A program made the translations under genes and the position numbers. Of a stretch of 35,847 nt of DNA, positions 1 to 8,701 are shown in pieces; position 1 is the first letter of the stretch; every line of letters begins with the position of its first letter. Under the pieces are notes generated by a model that was given only the letters and a program-made list of their open reading frames with translations, was not told where the DNA came from and ran no database searches. Origin of the DNA: Hymenobacter profundi (GTDB lineage Bacteria > Bacteroidota > Bacteroidia > Cytophagales > Hymenobacteraceae); assembly GCF_019334315.1 (NCBI RefSeq), contig NZ_JAHWGL010000044.1, forward strand, positions 1 to 35,847, written 5' to 3'.

Positions 1-33
1 GCGAGAGTCCTCGGCAAGCTCGGAATGACGGTC
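1..33. repeat. partial arm of dispersed intergenic palindromic repeat
   Basis: The stretch GGCAAGCTCGGAATGAC matches, with a few substitutions, the arm GCAAGCTCAGGATGAC found at 35060-35087. It lies just past the stop of the GH32 gene and is cut by the window edge, so its partner arm would lie outside. It probably belongs to a dispersed repeat family of this genome. Confidence 0.5.
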
Positions 34-55
34 TGCTTTTACATGCCTACCCTAC

Positions 56-1642
56 CTACCGTGCGCCAACGGTAGACGCTTTGCTGGCTGCTTCAGTAGT
101 CAGCGGTGTGCTGCTTATTTGTTGAAATGTGATGCCTTCTGCTGATCGTAATTTGATAGCAGTTAAGGGCTTATTGGCGAAAAAGATGCTGGTCATCACC
201 GTTAGGCCCTGATCAGCGAACAGCTCCACGGAGGCCGCATCGAAGTAGAGCGTTAGCTCGGTGCCGACGGCCGTGCTCAGGCGCGGGGCCACGGCCCTAC
301 CCACGAATTTGGGACTGAAGCTGTTCTTGCCTGCCTTGCTGCGGTCGATGAAATACTGATTGGCGGCTTGGTCGTAGCCTAGCACCAGTTCCTCGCCGGC
401 TGCGTTGCTCATCACCAACTCAAAGCTGGCTAGCTGATTCGTGCTGAGCGTCAGACGGTGTTTGTCGGTGCTGCTGTTGAGGCGGGCGGTGAGGTCGGTG
501 GGCTCTTTGGCCGTTACGTTTTGCAGGGTGGTGGTTTTGCCTGTTATGTTCCGCAGCTCGGCGGCCGGCTGCGAGGTGAGGTAAATTTCGCTACCCACCT
601 GGCGCAGGCCCAGCTCGCGCGGGGTGGTCATGGCGCTGCGCCAGGGCGAGGTAGGCACCTGGTTGGCGTATTCCCAGTTGCTCATCCACCCCAGAAACAG
701 GCGGCGGTTGCCGGTGTTATTCCACGTTACGCCGGCGTACTCGTCGGGGCCGTAGTCGGCCCACTTAGTTTTATCGTTGAGGGGCGTGAAGGTTTTGCCA
801 TCAAACTGACCCACAAAGTATTGCGTGGCCGAGCCGCTATTAGGGCCACCGGGATTTAGGTTGACAATGAGCACCCAGTAGGTTTTGCCGTTGAGCGTGA
901 GCGGAAACAGATCGGGGCACTCCCACACGCCGCCGTGGGCGCCCAGCTTTTCACCGAACTCACTGAGTTTGGTCCAGTCCTTAAGGTTTGGGGAAGAGTA
1001 GAACGTGATGCGGTCCAGGGTAGCCAGAGTCATCACCCACTGCTTGCTGGGCGCGTGCCAGCTCACTTTCGGGTCGCGAAAATCCTTGATACCAGGATTT
1101 TTCAGAACCGGGTTCTGCGCGTACTTCTGCCAGGTTTTACCCCCATCAAGACTATAGGCTAGGCTTTGATGCTGGTAGGTACTGGTGCCAGCCTTTTCGC
1201 CTTTGGGGTCGTGGTGGGTGAAGATGGCTACCATAGCGTTCTTACCAAAACCTGCTGTGTTATTGGCATCTACCACCGCCGAGCCCGAGAAGATATAGCC
1301 CAGGCTATCGGGGTACAGGGCAATGGGCTGCTCCTGCCAGCGCACCATATCGGGGCTGGTGGCGTGGCCCCAGTGCATGGGCCCCCATACCATCCCTTTG
1401 GGGTAGTACTGAAAGAACAAGTGATAGGTGCCCTGATAATACACCATCCCATTGGGGTCATTCATCCAGTGCGCGGCCGGCGTGAAGTGGTAGGCGGGGC
1501 GGTACTGTGGCGTGGCTGGCGGCACGGCGGTAGAATCTGCTGGCGCAGCGGAAGCTGTGGCAGCGCTGGTCGTGGTACTGGAATCGGAGCTGCACGCCGC
1601 CAAGCCGGCAAAGGCCAGCAATAGAAAGAGCGAGTATTTCAT
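56..1642 (-). CDS. GH32 glycoside hydrolase lipoprotein (levanase/inulinase/invertase type)
   Basis: A 528-residue enzyme predicted to hydrolyse beta-fructofuranosyl bonds in levan, inulin or sucrose. The GH32 signatures are all present: WMNDPNG with nucleophile Asp62, FRDPK with transition-state Asp190, and WECPDLF with acid/base Glu241. After the five-blade propeller a C-terminal beta-sandwich follows (about residues 365-520). The start was set at the ATG giving MKYSLFLLLAFAGLAAC, a signal peptide with lipobox LAAC (Cys17). An upstream in-frame ATG adds 11 residues that do not look like a signal peptide. The protein is probably anchored outside the cytoplasm. It follows the fructokinase gene by 34 bases on the same strand, so the two likely form a fructan/sucrose unit. 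Exact linkage specificity cannot be read from the sequence. Confidence 0.93.
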   Translation of the reverse strand: MKYSLFLLLAFAGLAACSSDSSTTTSAATASAAPADSTAVPPATPQYRPAYHFTPAAHWMNDPNGMVYYQGTYHLFFQYYPKGMVWGPMHWGHATSPDMVRWQEQPIALYPDSLGYIFSGSAVVDANNTAGFGKNAMVAIFTHHDPKGEKAGTSTYQHQSLAYSLDGGKTWQKYAQNPVLKNPGIKDFRDPKVSWHAPSKQWVMTLATLDRITFYSSPNLKDWTKLSEFGEKLGAHGGVWECPDLFPLTLNGKTYWVLIVNLNPGGPNSGSATQYFVGQFDGKTFTPLNDKTKWADYGPDEYAGVTWNNTGNRRLFLGWMSNWEYANQVPTSPWRSAMTTPRELGLRQVGSEIYLTSQPAAELRNITGKTTTLQNVTAKEPTDLTARLNSSTDKHRLTLSTNQLASFELVMSNAAGEELVLGYDQAANQYFIDRSKAGKNSFSPKFVGRAVAPRLSTAVGTELTLYFDAASVELFADQGLTVMTSIFFANKPLTAIKLRSAEGITFQQISSTPLTTEAASKASTVGAR

Positions 1643-1676
1643 AAACAGGTTTGGAGAGTGGGTGGGAACGAGCAAG

Positions 1677-2570
1677 CTACTCCGTGCGGGTTTTCAGCAG
1701 CGCCGCTACATCGGCCTCCCCAATGGCGGGAGTAGCGCCTTGGAAGGTAGCCACCAGCGCCCCGGCGGCGCAGGCAAAGCGCAGCATAGTAGCCGGCTCG
1801 TCGCCGGCCAGCCAGCCTTTCAGCAGGGCCGCCAAAAAAGCGTCGCCGCTCCCGATGGTGTCGCGTACTGTGACGGGTAGGCCGGGAGCACGGTAGAGCT
1901 GGCCGCCGGTGTAGAGCAACGCTCCTTCGGCGCCGCAGGTCACGCACACCGCCTGCAACTGGTAGTGCATGGCCAGCCACTGCATGGCGTCGGCGCGGTC
2001 CTGCCGGGTTTCCTGGCCCAGCCACTGCATCACTTCGGCCAGTTCGTGGTGGTTCAGCTTTACTAAGTTGGCTTTGCTGAGCAGATGCAGCGTGGTTTCT
2101 GGAGTATAGTGCGGGGGGCGCAGGTTCACATCGAACACCCGGAAGCGGGCTTTTTCGAGCAGGCGGTACAGCGTCTCGCGGCTATCCTCCTGGCGGGCGG
2201 CTAGGCTGCCGTACACCAGCATATCGGCCCCGGCTACCAGGTCGGCCAGCTCCGTCTCGTATTGAATATAGTCCCAGGCCACGGGCTGCACAATCTTATA
2301 CACCACCTCGTGGGCGTCGTCTACGTTGGCTTTCACTACCCCCGTCAGGTGCGTGTGGCTTTGCTGCACATGGGCCGTACTCAGGCCTTTCGATTTGATA
2401 AATGCCAGCAGTTCCCGGCCCAGTTCGTCGTCGCCCACGCGGCTGATGAGCTGCACGGGTTGCCCCAGTTGGTGCAGGTGCACGGCCACGTTGAAGGGCG
2501 CCCCACCCGGCTGCTGACCGGTAGGCAGAATATCCCAAAGAACTTCGCCGAAGCAGATAACAGTGCGCAT
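1677..2570 (-). CDS. PfkB-family carbohydrate kinase, probable fructokinase
   Basis: A 297-residue ribokinase/PfkB-fold kinase. The N-terminal FGEVLWDILP and GGAPFNVAVHL segments form the sugar-binding part, and DTIGSGDAF near residue 243 is the PfkB signature with the anion hole and catalytic base Asp243. The start at MRTVICFGEV was chosen because fructokinases begin directly with this strand. The longer reading adds 30 residues with no family counterpart and would place the operator at 2635-2646 inside the gene. It probably phosphorylates fructose released by the downstream GH32. Other PfkB substrates are possible, but the GH32 neighbour and fructokinase-like N-terminus favour fructose. No fructose transporter is present in the window. 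Confidence 0.88.
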   Translation of the reverse strand: MRTVICFGEVLWDILPTGQQPGGAPFNVAVHLHQLGQPVQLISRVGDDELGRELLAFIKSKGLSTAHVQQSHTHLTGVVKANVDDAHEVVYKIVQPVAWDYIQYETELADLVAGADMLVYGSLAARQEDSRETLYRLLEKARFRVFDVNLRPPHYTPETTLHLLSKANLVKLNHHELAEVMQWLGQETRQDRADAMQWLAMHYQLQAVCVTCGAEGALLYTGGQLYRAPGLPVTVRDTIGSGDAFLAALLKGWLAGDEPATMLRFACAAGALVATFQGATPAIGEADVAALLKTRTE

Positions 2571-2634
2571 GGTTGTGCTATAGAGAGTTAGAAATTGATG
2601 CGAAAAGAAGCCAGCCGGGTAGTTATCATTGTGT

Positions 2635-2646
2635 TGAAACGTTTCA
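2635..2646. promoter_or_regulatory. LacI-family-like operator upstream of fructokinase
   Basis: TGAAACGTTTCA is a perfect 12-base palindrome centred on CpG, the form typical of LacI/GalR-family operators. It lies 65 bases upstream of the fructokinase start. It differs from the CACAAACGATTGTG sites of the arabinan genes, so a different regulator is likely. Confidence 0.6.
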
Positions 2647-2753
2647 CTATATCTGCCCAAGCCGCTACCGTTTTGTTGTTAATGTAAAGAGAATACACCC
2701 GGCAAAACAACAAGCACTCACATTACGCATCACAACGCCCTCCTGGCACCAGA

Positions 2754-2780
2754 AACGCCCGGCCAAATTGGCCGGGCGTT
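2754..2780 (-). terminator. hairpin terminator after GH27
   Basis: A perfect 12-base-pair stem (AACGCCCGGCCA and its complement) with a three-base loop lies 28 bases past the GH27 stop. The following T run on the minus strand is short (GTTTCT). It separates GH27 from the fructokinase unit. Confidence 0.7.
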
Positions 2781-2808
2781 CTACCTTATAGACAGGTCGA
2801 TGTTTGGG

Positions 2809-4644
2809 TTATTTCTTTGCGATTCGATACAACTTGGCACCGTGCCGCCGCACGTACGGCGCAAACTCGCCCGTCGCCGGTGCCAGTTCCTGCCCCGACC
2901 ACAAGTCGCGCACGGTGCAAGTGCCCGTGAGGCCCAATTCGCGCAACGACACCCGCACCTGCGCCGAATCGGCGGGGGCGGGCTGGTAGGGGCTTTGGGT
3001 GAAGACCAGGAACTGCATGGTGCCGCCCGTGTTCTGCATGGCACCGGCCTGATCCAGTCCCACGCTACCCGTCAGGCGCGTCATGCCGGCTGGCACTTCG
3101 TATTCGACAATGGAGTTGGCGTGCGTGCCAATGCCGCGCGCGTAGGTCTTCCCTCCTACCCCCAATTCTCCACCCGACACACTTTTATTGACGGTGGTTT
3201 TGCCCCAACCCGCCGATGCCGTTTTCCACGGCACGGTAGTGAGGTCCAGCGTTTTGCCATTGCCAGTGAGGGTAGGCGCCAGCCAATTGGCGTGGTCCCA
3301 GGCGCTGCCGTCGCCACCATCGCGCACGTTGAGGTAGAGCGTGCGGGCACCTTTCAGGTCCACATCCAGCGCTTTGCTCTGGCCGGGCGTCTGGCGACTG
3401 ATGGTGCCGCTGTTCCACGCGGCGGCACTGGCTGGCAGCAAGTCTTGGTCCTGGGCGTTGAAAACGGCCAGGTACTTCGCGCCGGTTTTCGGGTCGTCGG
3501 CGGTCCAGGCCACTAGGTCGTTGCGGCGGAACAGCTGTCGGTTGTTGGTGCTGGTGTTCAGCACATTCAATACCTCTTTGTTGGTCAGCAACGACAGCGT
3601 AAACGGGTCGTTGCTGGGCAGGTCGCCGCCAAACATCAGTGGAGAGCGGAAGATGCTCCACAGCGTCATTAGCGTGTACTGCTCGTCGCGGGTGAAGCGC
3701 GTCATGCGGTCGTCGCCGCGCTCGGCCCTAATGCCCAGGCGGCCCATCGGCAGCATATCGGCATCGGGCCAGGCACCAGGCTGGCGGTAAGGATTCCAGC
3801 GGTTACACACGTCAAAATGCTCTTTCAGCTGCTCCCAGCTGTCCCAGAAGTCGCCCACGGTACGCCACATATTGGCATGCTGCTGAGCGTGCTTGGCGTT
3901 GGCAACGGGTGTTTCGCCCGGCGACATGCTCAGCACGATCTTCCTACCCGACTTGTCAATAGCCCGCCGGATCATCTCTATTTCTGGCGCGTGGTAGGGC
4001 TCCGAGAGGTCGTCTACCTTTACAAAATCCAACCCCCAGCTCGCATAGAGCTTAAATAGGGAATCGTAATACTCCTGCGCACCCGGCCGACCGGCCACCA
4101 CCGTGTACATATCGTGCAGCCACGCGGCTTGCCCTTCCTTGGCGTAAATATCAGCCGCGGTGGCCTTGCTCCCTAGAATGGGTAGGCGGCGCTGCACAGC
4201 CACTACCGGCACGCCCCGCATGATGTGAATGCCAAATTTCAGTCCCTTAGCGTGCAGATAATCGCCCAGCGGCTTGAAGCCTTTGCCGCCCGCCGCCGAT
4301 GGAAACCGGTTGACGGCCGGCACAAACCGCCCGTACTCGTCAATGTTGAAATCGGGGTCTTTCTCGTTGTAGCCGTGGGCTTTGTCGTTGCTCACGTACC
4401 AACGAATGTCTACTACCACATACTCCCAGCCGCTGCTTTTCAGATGTTGAGCCATGTAATCGGCGTTGGCCTTCACCTCGGCTTCGGTCACGGTAGGGCC
4501 GTAGCAGTCCCAACTGTTCCAGCCCATGGGCGGGGTAGGCGCCCACTGATGGAAGTCGGAAGTAGGCGCTGTTTTCTGAGCGAAAGTCGCAGTGCTGCCA
4601 GTTAACAGCAGAGCAGTTAGGATACGTTTGGTGGAATGAATCAC
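2809..4644 (-). CDS. GH27 glycosidase with NPCBM domain, probable beta-L-arabinopyranosidase
   Basis: A 611-residue secreted enzyme with a signal peptide (about residues 1-22) and the GH27 start PPMGWNSWDCYG at 39-49. The nucleophile is Asp211 in FVKVDD. The likely acid/base is Asp265 in WRTVGDFWDSW, which aligns with human alpha-galactosidase A WRNFAD. An NPCBM-like carbohydrate-binding region lies at about 470-570. The motif that reads IDDCW in alpha-galactosidases reads VDIRW here (Asp79, Ile80). From family knowledge, Ile at this place marks the GH27 beta-L-arabinopyranosidase of Streptomyces avermitilis, because the replaced Asp holds the O6 group that arabinose lacks. With araBDA upstream, release of terminal L-arabinopyranose is the best prediction; alpha-galactosidase activity is the alternative. 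It has its own terminator, and a terminator lies between it and GH51. Confidence 0.9.
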   Translation of the reverse strand: MIHSTKRILTALLLTGSTATFAQKTAPTSDFHQWAPTPPMGWNSWDCYGPTVTEAEVKANADYMAQHLKSSGWEYVVVDIRWYVSNDKAHGYNEKDPDFNIDEYGRFVPAVNRFPSAAGGKGFKPLGDYLHAKGLKFGIHIMRGVPVVAVQRRLPILGSKATAADIYAKEGQAAWLHDMYTVVAGRPGAQEYYDSLFKLYASWGLDFVKVDDLSEPYHAPEIEMIRRAIDKSGRKIVLSMSPGETPVANAKHAQQHANMWRTVGDFWDSWEQLKEHFDVCNRWNPYRQPGAWPDADMLPMGRLGIRAERGDDRMTRFTRDEQYTLMTLWSIFRSPLMFGGDLPSNDPFTLSLLTNKEVLNVLNTSTNNRQLFRRNDLVAWTADDPKTGAKYLAVFNAQDQDLLPASAAAWNSGTISRQTPGQSKALDVDLKGARTLYLNVRDGGDGSAWDHANWLAPTLTGNGKTLDLTTVPWKTASAGWGKTTVNKSVSGGELGVGGKTYARGIGTHANSIVEYEVPAGMTRLTGSVGLDQAGAMQNTGGTMQFLVFTQSPYQPAPADSAQVRVSLRELGLTGTCTVRDLWSGQELAPATGEFAPYVRRHGAKLYRIAKK

Positions 4645-4684
4645 TAGGGCTGGTGGATTGCGGAAAGTAACAGATATACTGCGA

Positions 4685-4721
4685 GGAAAAAAGAAGGGGC
4701 CAGCATAAGATGCTGGCCCCT
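4685..4721 (-). terminator. Rho-independent terminator after GH51
   Basis: An 11-base-pair perfect stem (AGGGGCCAGCA, loop TAAGA) lies eight bases past the GH51 stop. On the minus strand it is followed by TTCTTTTTT. This is the clearest intrinsic terminator in the locus. It implies that GH27 is expressed by read-through or from a promoter in the 40 bases before its start. Confidence 0.85.
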
Positions 4722-4728
4722 ACCCTCT

Positions 4729-6810
4729 TTACTTTTTGCCAGGAATGCGCAACACCGTGAAGGAGTTGGGCGCCAGCGTGTAGCTTACTGCGCTACCCGA
4801 GCTTACCCGGAAGGTTTCCTCTTTAGGAGCCAGCTTCATGGGCTCTTTCAGACTGTTTTGCATCTGCAAATCATTGCTAGCCATTACGATAGCCTTGCCG
4901 GTTTTCCCTACCTTCTTGGCTCCGGCCAGGTTCAGGATCACGGGGCGGGCGGTGGTGGAGTAGTTGATGAGCTTTACTACCACGTCGCCAGCCGGGTCGT
5001 CGGTCACGGCACTCACGAACAGGTTGTCTTGGCCGTTTTTGGCGTTGCCGGGCAGCTGCACAGGCAGAATAGTGGTGCCTTTGTTGAGGCTAAATAGCTT
5101 CTGCACGTAGTAGCTGGGCGTGCCGTAAGAGTTCAGGTTATCGAACCAAATCATGTCGGGCGTCCACTGCCACGCGTCTACATGAGCAAACAGCGGCGCG
5201 TAGGATGCCATTTCCACTACCTCGCCGTTACGCTCCAGGCCCGTCATAAATGCGGCCTCAGAAATGGCGCAATCCCAGGTATTCTTGTTTTCGGGGCTGG
5301 CAATGGCTACACTTTGCGCGGCATACTCACCAGCGAAGATCTTGGGACCTGTGCGAGGGTAGTTGTCGTAGCGGCCCACATTTTGGCGGAACCACTCCGG
5401 CTTAGCGTAGTAGTGCTCGTCAATCAGGTCGGCCTTCAGCTCCCGAAACTGTGCGGTAGCGAATTTGAATCGCTCGTCTCCCGGATCGGGGCCAGAGCTG
5501 GCTACCAGCTGAATGTTTGGATACTTCGCTTTCAGTGCTTTTACGAATGGCTTGTAACGCTCAATGTATTGCGGGCCCCACTGCTCGTTACCAGCGCCAA
5601 TCATTTTCAGGTTGAAGGGCGCTGGGTGGCCCATGGCGGCGCGCTTGGCCCCCCAGGGGCTCGTCACGGGGCCATTGGCAAATTCCACCAAGTCCAGCGC
5701 ATCCTGAATAAAGGTATCCAGGTCGATGTCGTCGGCGTGGTTGTGGGCTTCGGCGCCAGTTACTACAGCACTTGGGCCGCCGGGCGTGGTGGCGCTCAGG
5801 GGCGCCTGCTCGGCAGAGTTGAACTGGCAGGCCATTCCGATATTCAAGATGGGCAGGGGCTCGGCACCCAGGTCTTCGGCCAGCTGAAAATACTCGAAGA
5901 AGCCCAGCCCAAAGGACTGGTAGTAATCGGGTGTATAGCGGTGCGTAAATTCGGTGTTCCAGCGGTTAATCAGCGAAGCGCGGGAGTTCACGTCGCCGAT
6001 AGTTTCCTTCCACTGGTAGCGCTGGGCCAGCGTGCGGCCCTCCACGATGCAACCGCCGGGAAAGCGCAGGAAGCCAGGCTTCATGTCCTTCAGCAGCTGC
6101 ACCAAGTCGGTGCGCAAGCCGTTAGGGCGCTTCATCCAAGTATCTTTCGGAAACACCGATACCACGTCTAGATCAGCGGTGCCGGCACCTTCCACGGTGA
6201 TTTTCAGGTGCGCTTTGCCGCTGGTGGCACTGGGGCGCAACACACCGGTATACTGCTTCCACTCGTTTGTGAGGCCGCCTACCTTGGTTTGAGCCAGGGC
6301 TTGCCCTTTCTCATCTTCCAGCGTCACGGTCAAGCCGTTGATGCTGCCGGGGCCGCGTCGCGCATACACCGAGAAGTTGTAGTCTTCGCCCTGCTTCACG
6401 CCCATACCCCGGAAGCCCTCGTTGGTGAGACCGGCATCGGGGCTATTGGTGCGAGCGGTCAGGCGCAGATAATGCGTGTTCGATTTGCTGATGGGCTGCT
6501 CGCTAAGCACGATATACTCGGTGAGGGCCGAGCCGCCTTTGATGGCCTTCCAGCCAATGAGTTTGTCGTCGGTTTCGAAGGATTTATTCTTCACCAGCTC
6601 CGGGTACAAGCCGCCGTCGGCCGCAAAGTTGATGTCCTCGAAGAACAGGCCGAACATATTCTTCGGCACCGGTGCTACCGACTTATTGACCTGCACCGTA
6701 ATCGTAGCCGGTGCTTGCGCAATCGATTGTGTGGCACCAACAAAAAAAAGCCCGCCGAATAGGGCTGCTTTCGCGAGGCGAGAAAAAGAGTGAGTGGGAG
6801 TAGCAGTCAT
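4729..6810 (-). CDS. GH51 alpha-L-arabinofuranosidase
   Basis: A 693-residue retaining arabinofuranosidase that removes alpha-L-arabinofuranosyl units from arabinan, arabinoxylan or their oligosaccharides. A signal peptide covers about residues 1-32, ending SIAQA. The catalytic GH51 barrel is interrupted near residues 85-225 by a carbohydrate-binding-like beta-sandwich. Acid/base Glu409 lies in GAGNEQWG and nucleophile Glu495 in IFAGEYAA. A C-terminal beta-sandwich closes the protein. The signal peptide and length place it with Bacteroidota periplasmic GH51 enzymes rather than the shorter cytoplasmic Bacillus type. It is the last gene before the terminator and follows the symporter by 142 bases. 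It would feed arabinose to the symporter and araA. Confidence 0.95.
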   Translation of the reverse strand: MTATPTHSFSRLAKAALFGGLFFVGATQSIAQAPATITVQVNKSVAPVPKNMFGLFFEDINFAADGGLYPELVKNKSFETDDKLIGWKAIKGGSALTEYIVLSEQPISKSNTHYLRLTARTNSPDAGLTNEGFRGMGVKQGEDYNFSVYARRGPGSINGLTVTLEDEKGQALAQTKVGGLTNEWKQYTGVLRPSATSGKAHLKITVEGAGTADLDVVSVFPKDTWMKRPNGLRTDLVQLLKDMKPGFLRFPGGCIVEGRTLAQRYQWKETIGDVNSRASLINRWNTEFTHRYTPDYYQSFGLGFFEYFQLAEDLGAEPLPILNIGMACQFNSAEQAPLSATTPGGPSAVVTGAEAHNHADDIDLDTFIQDALDLVEFANGPVTSPWGAKRAAMGHPAPFNLKMIGAGNEQWGPQYIERYKPFVKALKAKYPNIQLVASSGPDPGDERFKFATAQFRELKADLIDEHYYAKPEWFRQNVGRYDNYPRTGPKIFAGEYAAQSVAIASPENKNTWDCAISEAAFMTGLERNGEVVEMASYAPLFAHVDAWQWTPDMIWFDNLNSYGTPSYYVQKLFSLNKGTTILPVQLPGNAKNGQDNLFVSAVTDDPAGDVVVKLINYSTTARPVILNLAGAKKVGKTGKAIVMASNDLQMQNSLKEPMKLAPKEETFRVSSGSAVSYTLAPNSFTVLRIPGKK

Positions 6811-6880
6811 AGGTGTGAGTAAGGGTTAAGCAGAAGCTTTAGTTTCCTTGAAAGCGATATTACAACTTTTTTTAGATACA

Positions 6881-6935
6881 AAAGCCCCGGCAATGCGACA
6901 TTCTTTAAAGAGAAATGTCGTTTCGCCGGGGCTTT
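6881..6935 (-). other. long hairpin between symporter and GH51 genes
   Basis: An outer perfect stem of 11 base pairs (AAAGCCCCGGC at 6881-6891 with 6925-6935) encloses an inner stem (CGACATT at 6896-6902 with AATGTCG at 6914-6920). The minus-strand sequence after the outer stem is A-rich, not T-rich, so this is not a standard intrinsic terminator. It may attenuate transcription or protect the upstream mRNA end and so lower GH51 relative to the ara genes. Confidence 0.5.
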
Positions 6936-6952
6936 ATACAGCTAGGCGGAGT

Positions 6953-8656
6953 TTACCAAAACTTGACGTACAACGCCGTAATCATCAGCAAGGTAATGAC
7001 AATCAGCGTCATGATGCTGGGGCTTACCCGGAACAGGCTCCGATCCAGGTGCAAAGCTTTCGGATTAATAACTGGACCGAGCAGGCTCATCCCAATCATC
7101 AGAGCAGCCGTGAAGGCAAACGAGAGGCCCATGCAAATCAGGAAAGGAATTTCGTAGCTGCCATGCCCATTGGGGAAGGCTGAATACAGAATGGTTTCGG
7201 GGCCGAATACGGATACGGCGTAGTTGTTGAAGAATACCGACAGGACAAAGCCCGCCAACATCCCGGCAATAGCAGCCTGGGCGGTGGTGCGCTTCCAGAA
7301 CATACCCAACACAAACACAGCCACAATACCGGGCGAGATAAAGCCCGTGTACTTCTGAATGTAGGTGAAGCCGCCTTCGCCACCAATACCCAGTAAGTCC
7401 TTCCAAGTGAGGCCGATAGCCATCACGGTAGCCGCCATCACCGTCAGGCGACCAATCCATACTAGTTGCTTCTCGTCGGCTTCGGGCTTTAGGTAGCGCT
7501 TGTAGATGTCGAGCGTGAAGATAGTAGAAATGGAGTTGGCCTTACCAGCCAGCGAGGCCACAATGGCAGCTGTGAGGGCCGCCAACGACAAGCCCTTCAG
7601 GCCGTTGGGTAGGAAAGTCAGGATGGCTGAGTAGGCGTTATCGGCGTTGAAGTTGCCACCGGGAGCCATTTCACCTTGCAGACCGCCGTTTTTGTGCAGC
7701 ACGTAAGCGGCAATGCCGGGCAGCATCACAATCACGGGCATCAACAGCTTCAGCATACCAGCAAACAGGATACCGGTACGCGCCGTTTTTAGATCGGCAC
7801 CCAGGGCGCGTTGCGTGATGTACTGGTTACAGCCCCAGTAGTTCAGGTTCACAATCCACTGACCAGCAGCGTACATGGCAATACCCGGCAGCATCAGGTA
7901 CTTGTTGATCTCCACCTGCGGCGTGTCGGCCGTGGGCTTGTCAAACATTAGGTGGAAGTGGTCACCAGCATCGCTCATCATGGCGTTGAAACCAGCAACG
8001 GCATCGTGGCCCAGCCCAAACCGCTCGCTTACCAGCGTGAGGGCCAAGTAGGTAGTAGCCAGACCACCAACAATGAGCACGGCCACCTGGATTACGTCGG
8101 TATAGCCCACTACCTTCATGCCACCCAGGGTGATAATCACTGCAAACACCGCTAGGGCTACCATAATCAGGTGGAAGCTTTCGCCACCGCCTACCAGGTT
8201 GCTGATGGCCAGCGCCCCGAGGTAAAGAATGGATGTGAGGTTGACCAGCACGTACAAGAACAGCCAGAAGATACTCATAATCAGGCTCAGAGTAGCGTTG
8301 TAGCGCTGCTCCAGAAACTGCGGCATGGTGTAAATCTTCTGCTTGAGGTAAATCGGCATGAAGAATACGGCTACCACAATCAGCGTAATAGCCGCCAACC
8401 ACTCGTACGCTGCCACGGCCACCCCTACCTGGAACCCGTTGCCCGACATACCAATAAATTGCTCTGCCGAAATGTTGGAGGCAATCATCGACGCCCCGAT
8501 AGCCCACCACGTGAGCGAACCCTCCGCTAGGAAGTAGTCCTGAGTGGTCATCTGAGCTTTCTGCTTGCTCTTGTAGACATAGAAGCCATAGGCCGCAATG
8601 CCCACGATGTAGAGCAGAAAGATGGATAAATCTAACGTGTTAAAGGTGTTCTGCAT
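6953..8656 (-). CDS. sodium:solute symporter (SSS family), probable L-arabinose transporter
   Basis: A 567-residue multi-pass inner-membrane protein of the SGLT/SSS family, predicted to couple sugar uptake to sodium. The N-terminus (LDLSIFLLYIVGIAAYGFYVYKS) and the following DYFLAEGSLTWWAIGASMIASNISAEQFIGMSG are typical of the sugar subgroup. About 13-14 hydrophobic segments can be seen, and the last lies at the extreme C-terminus. It sits 45 bases after araA and before GH51. The position makes L-arabinose the likely substrate, although the sequence alone does not exclude galactose or glucose. No other inner-membrane sugar transporter is in the locus. Confidence 0.92.
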   Translation of the reverse strand: MQNTFNTLDLSIFLLYIVGIAAYGFYVYKSKQKAQMTTQDYFLAEGSLTWWAIGASMIASNISAEQFIGMSGNGFQVGVAVAAYEWLAAITLIVVAVFFMPIYLKQKIYTMPQFLEQRYNATLSLIMSIFWLFLYVLVNLTSILYLGALAISNLVGGGESFHLIMVALAVFAVIITLGGMKVVGYTDVIQVAVLIVGGLATTYLALTLVSERFGLGHDAVAGFNAMMSDAGDHFHLMFDKPTADTPQVEINKYLMLPGIAMYAAGQWIVNLNYWGCNQYITQRALGADLKTARTGILFAGMLKLLMPVIVMLPGIAAYVLHKNGGLQGEMAPGGNFNADNAYSAILTFLPNGLKGLSLAALTAAIVASLAGKANSISTIFTLDIYKRYLKPEADEKQLVWIGRLTVMAATVMAIGLTWKDLLGIGGEGGFTYIQKYTGFISPGIVAVFVLGMFWKRTTAQAAIAGMLAGFVLSVFFNNYAVSVFGPETILYSAFPNGHGSYEIPFLICMGLSFAFTAALMIGMSLLGPVINPKALHLDRSLFRVSPSIMTLIVITLLMITALYVKFW

Positions 8657-8701
8657 GCGGATTTAAAAACGGGTAGGAAAGTGAGTGAATAGCCGAGGGG
8701 C

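Noticed and set aside
2800..3516. Plus-strand open frame of 238 codons opposite GH27
   Set aside because: Shadow of the GH27 gene, with no family features.
5182..6171. Long plus-strand open frame (329 codons) opposite the GH51 gene
   Set aside because: It lies entirely antisense to a gene with intact catalytic motifs, and its translation has no recognisable domain. GC-rich codon use explains it.
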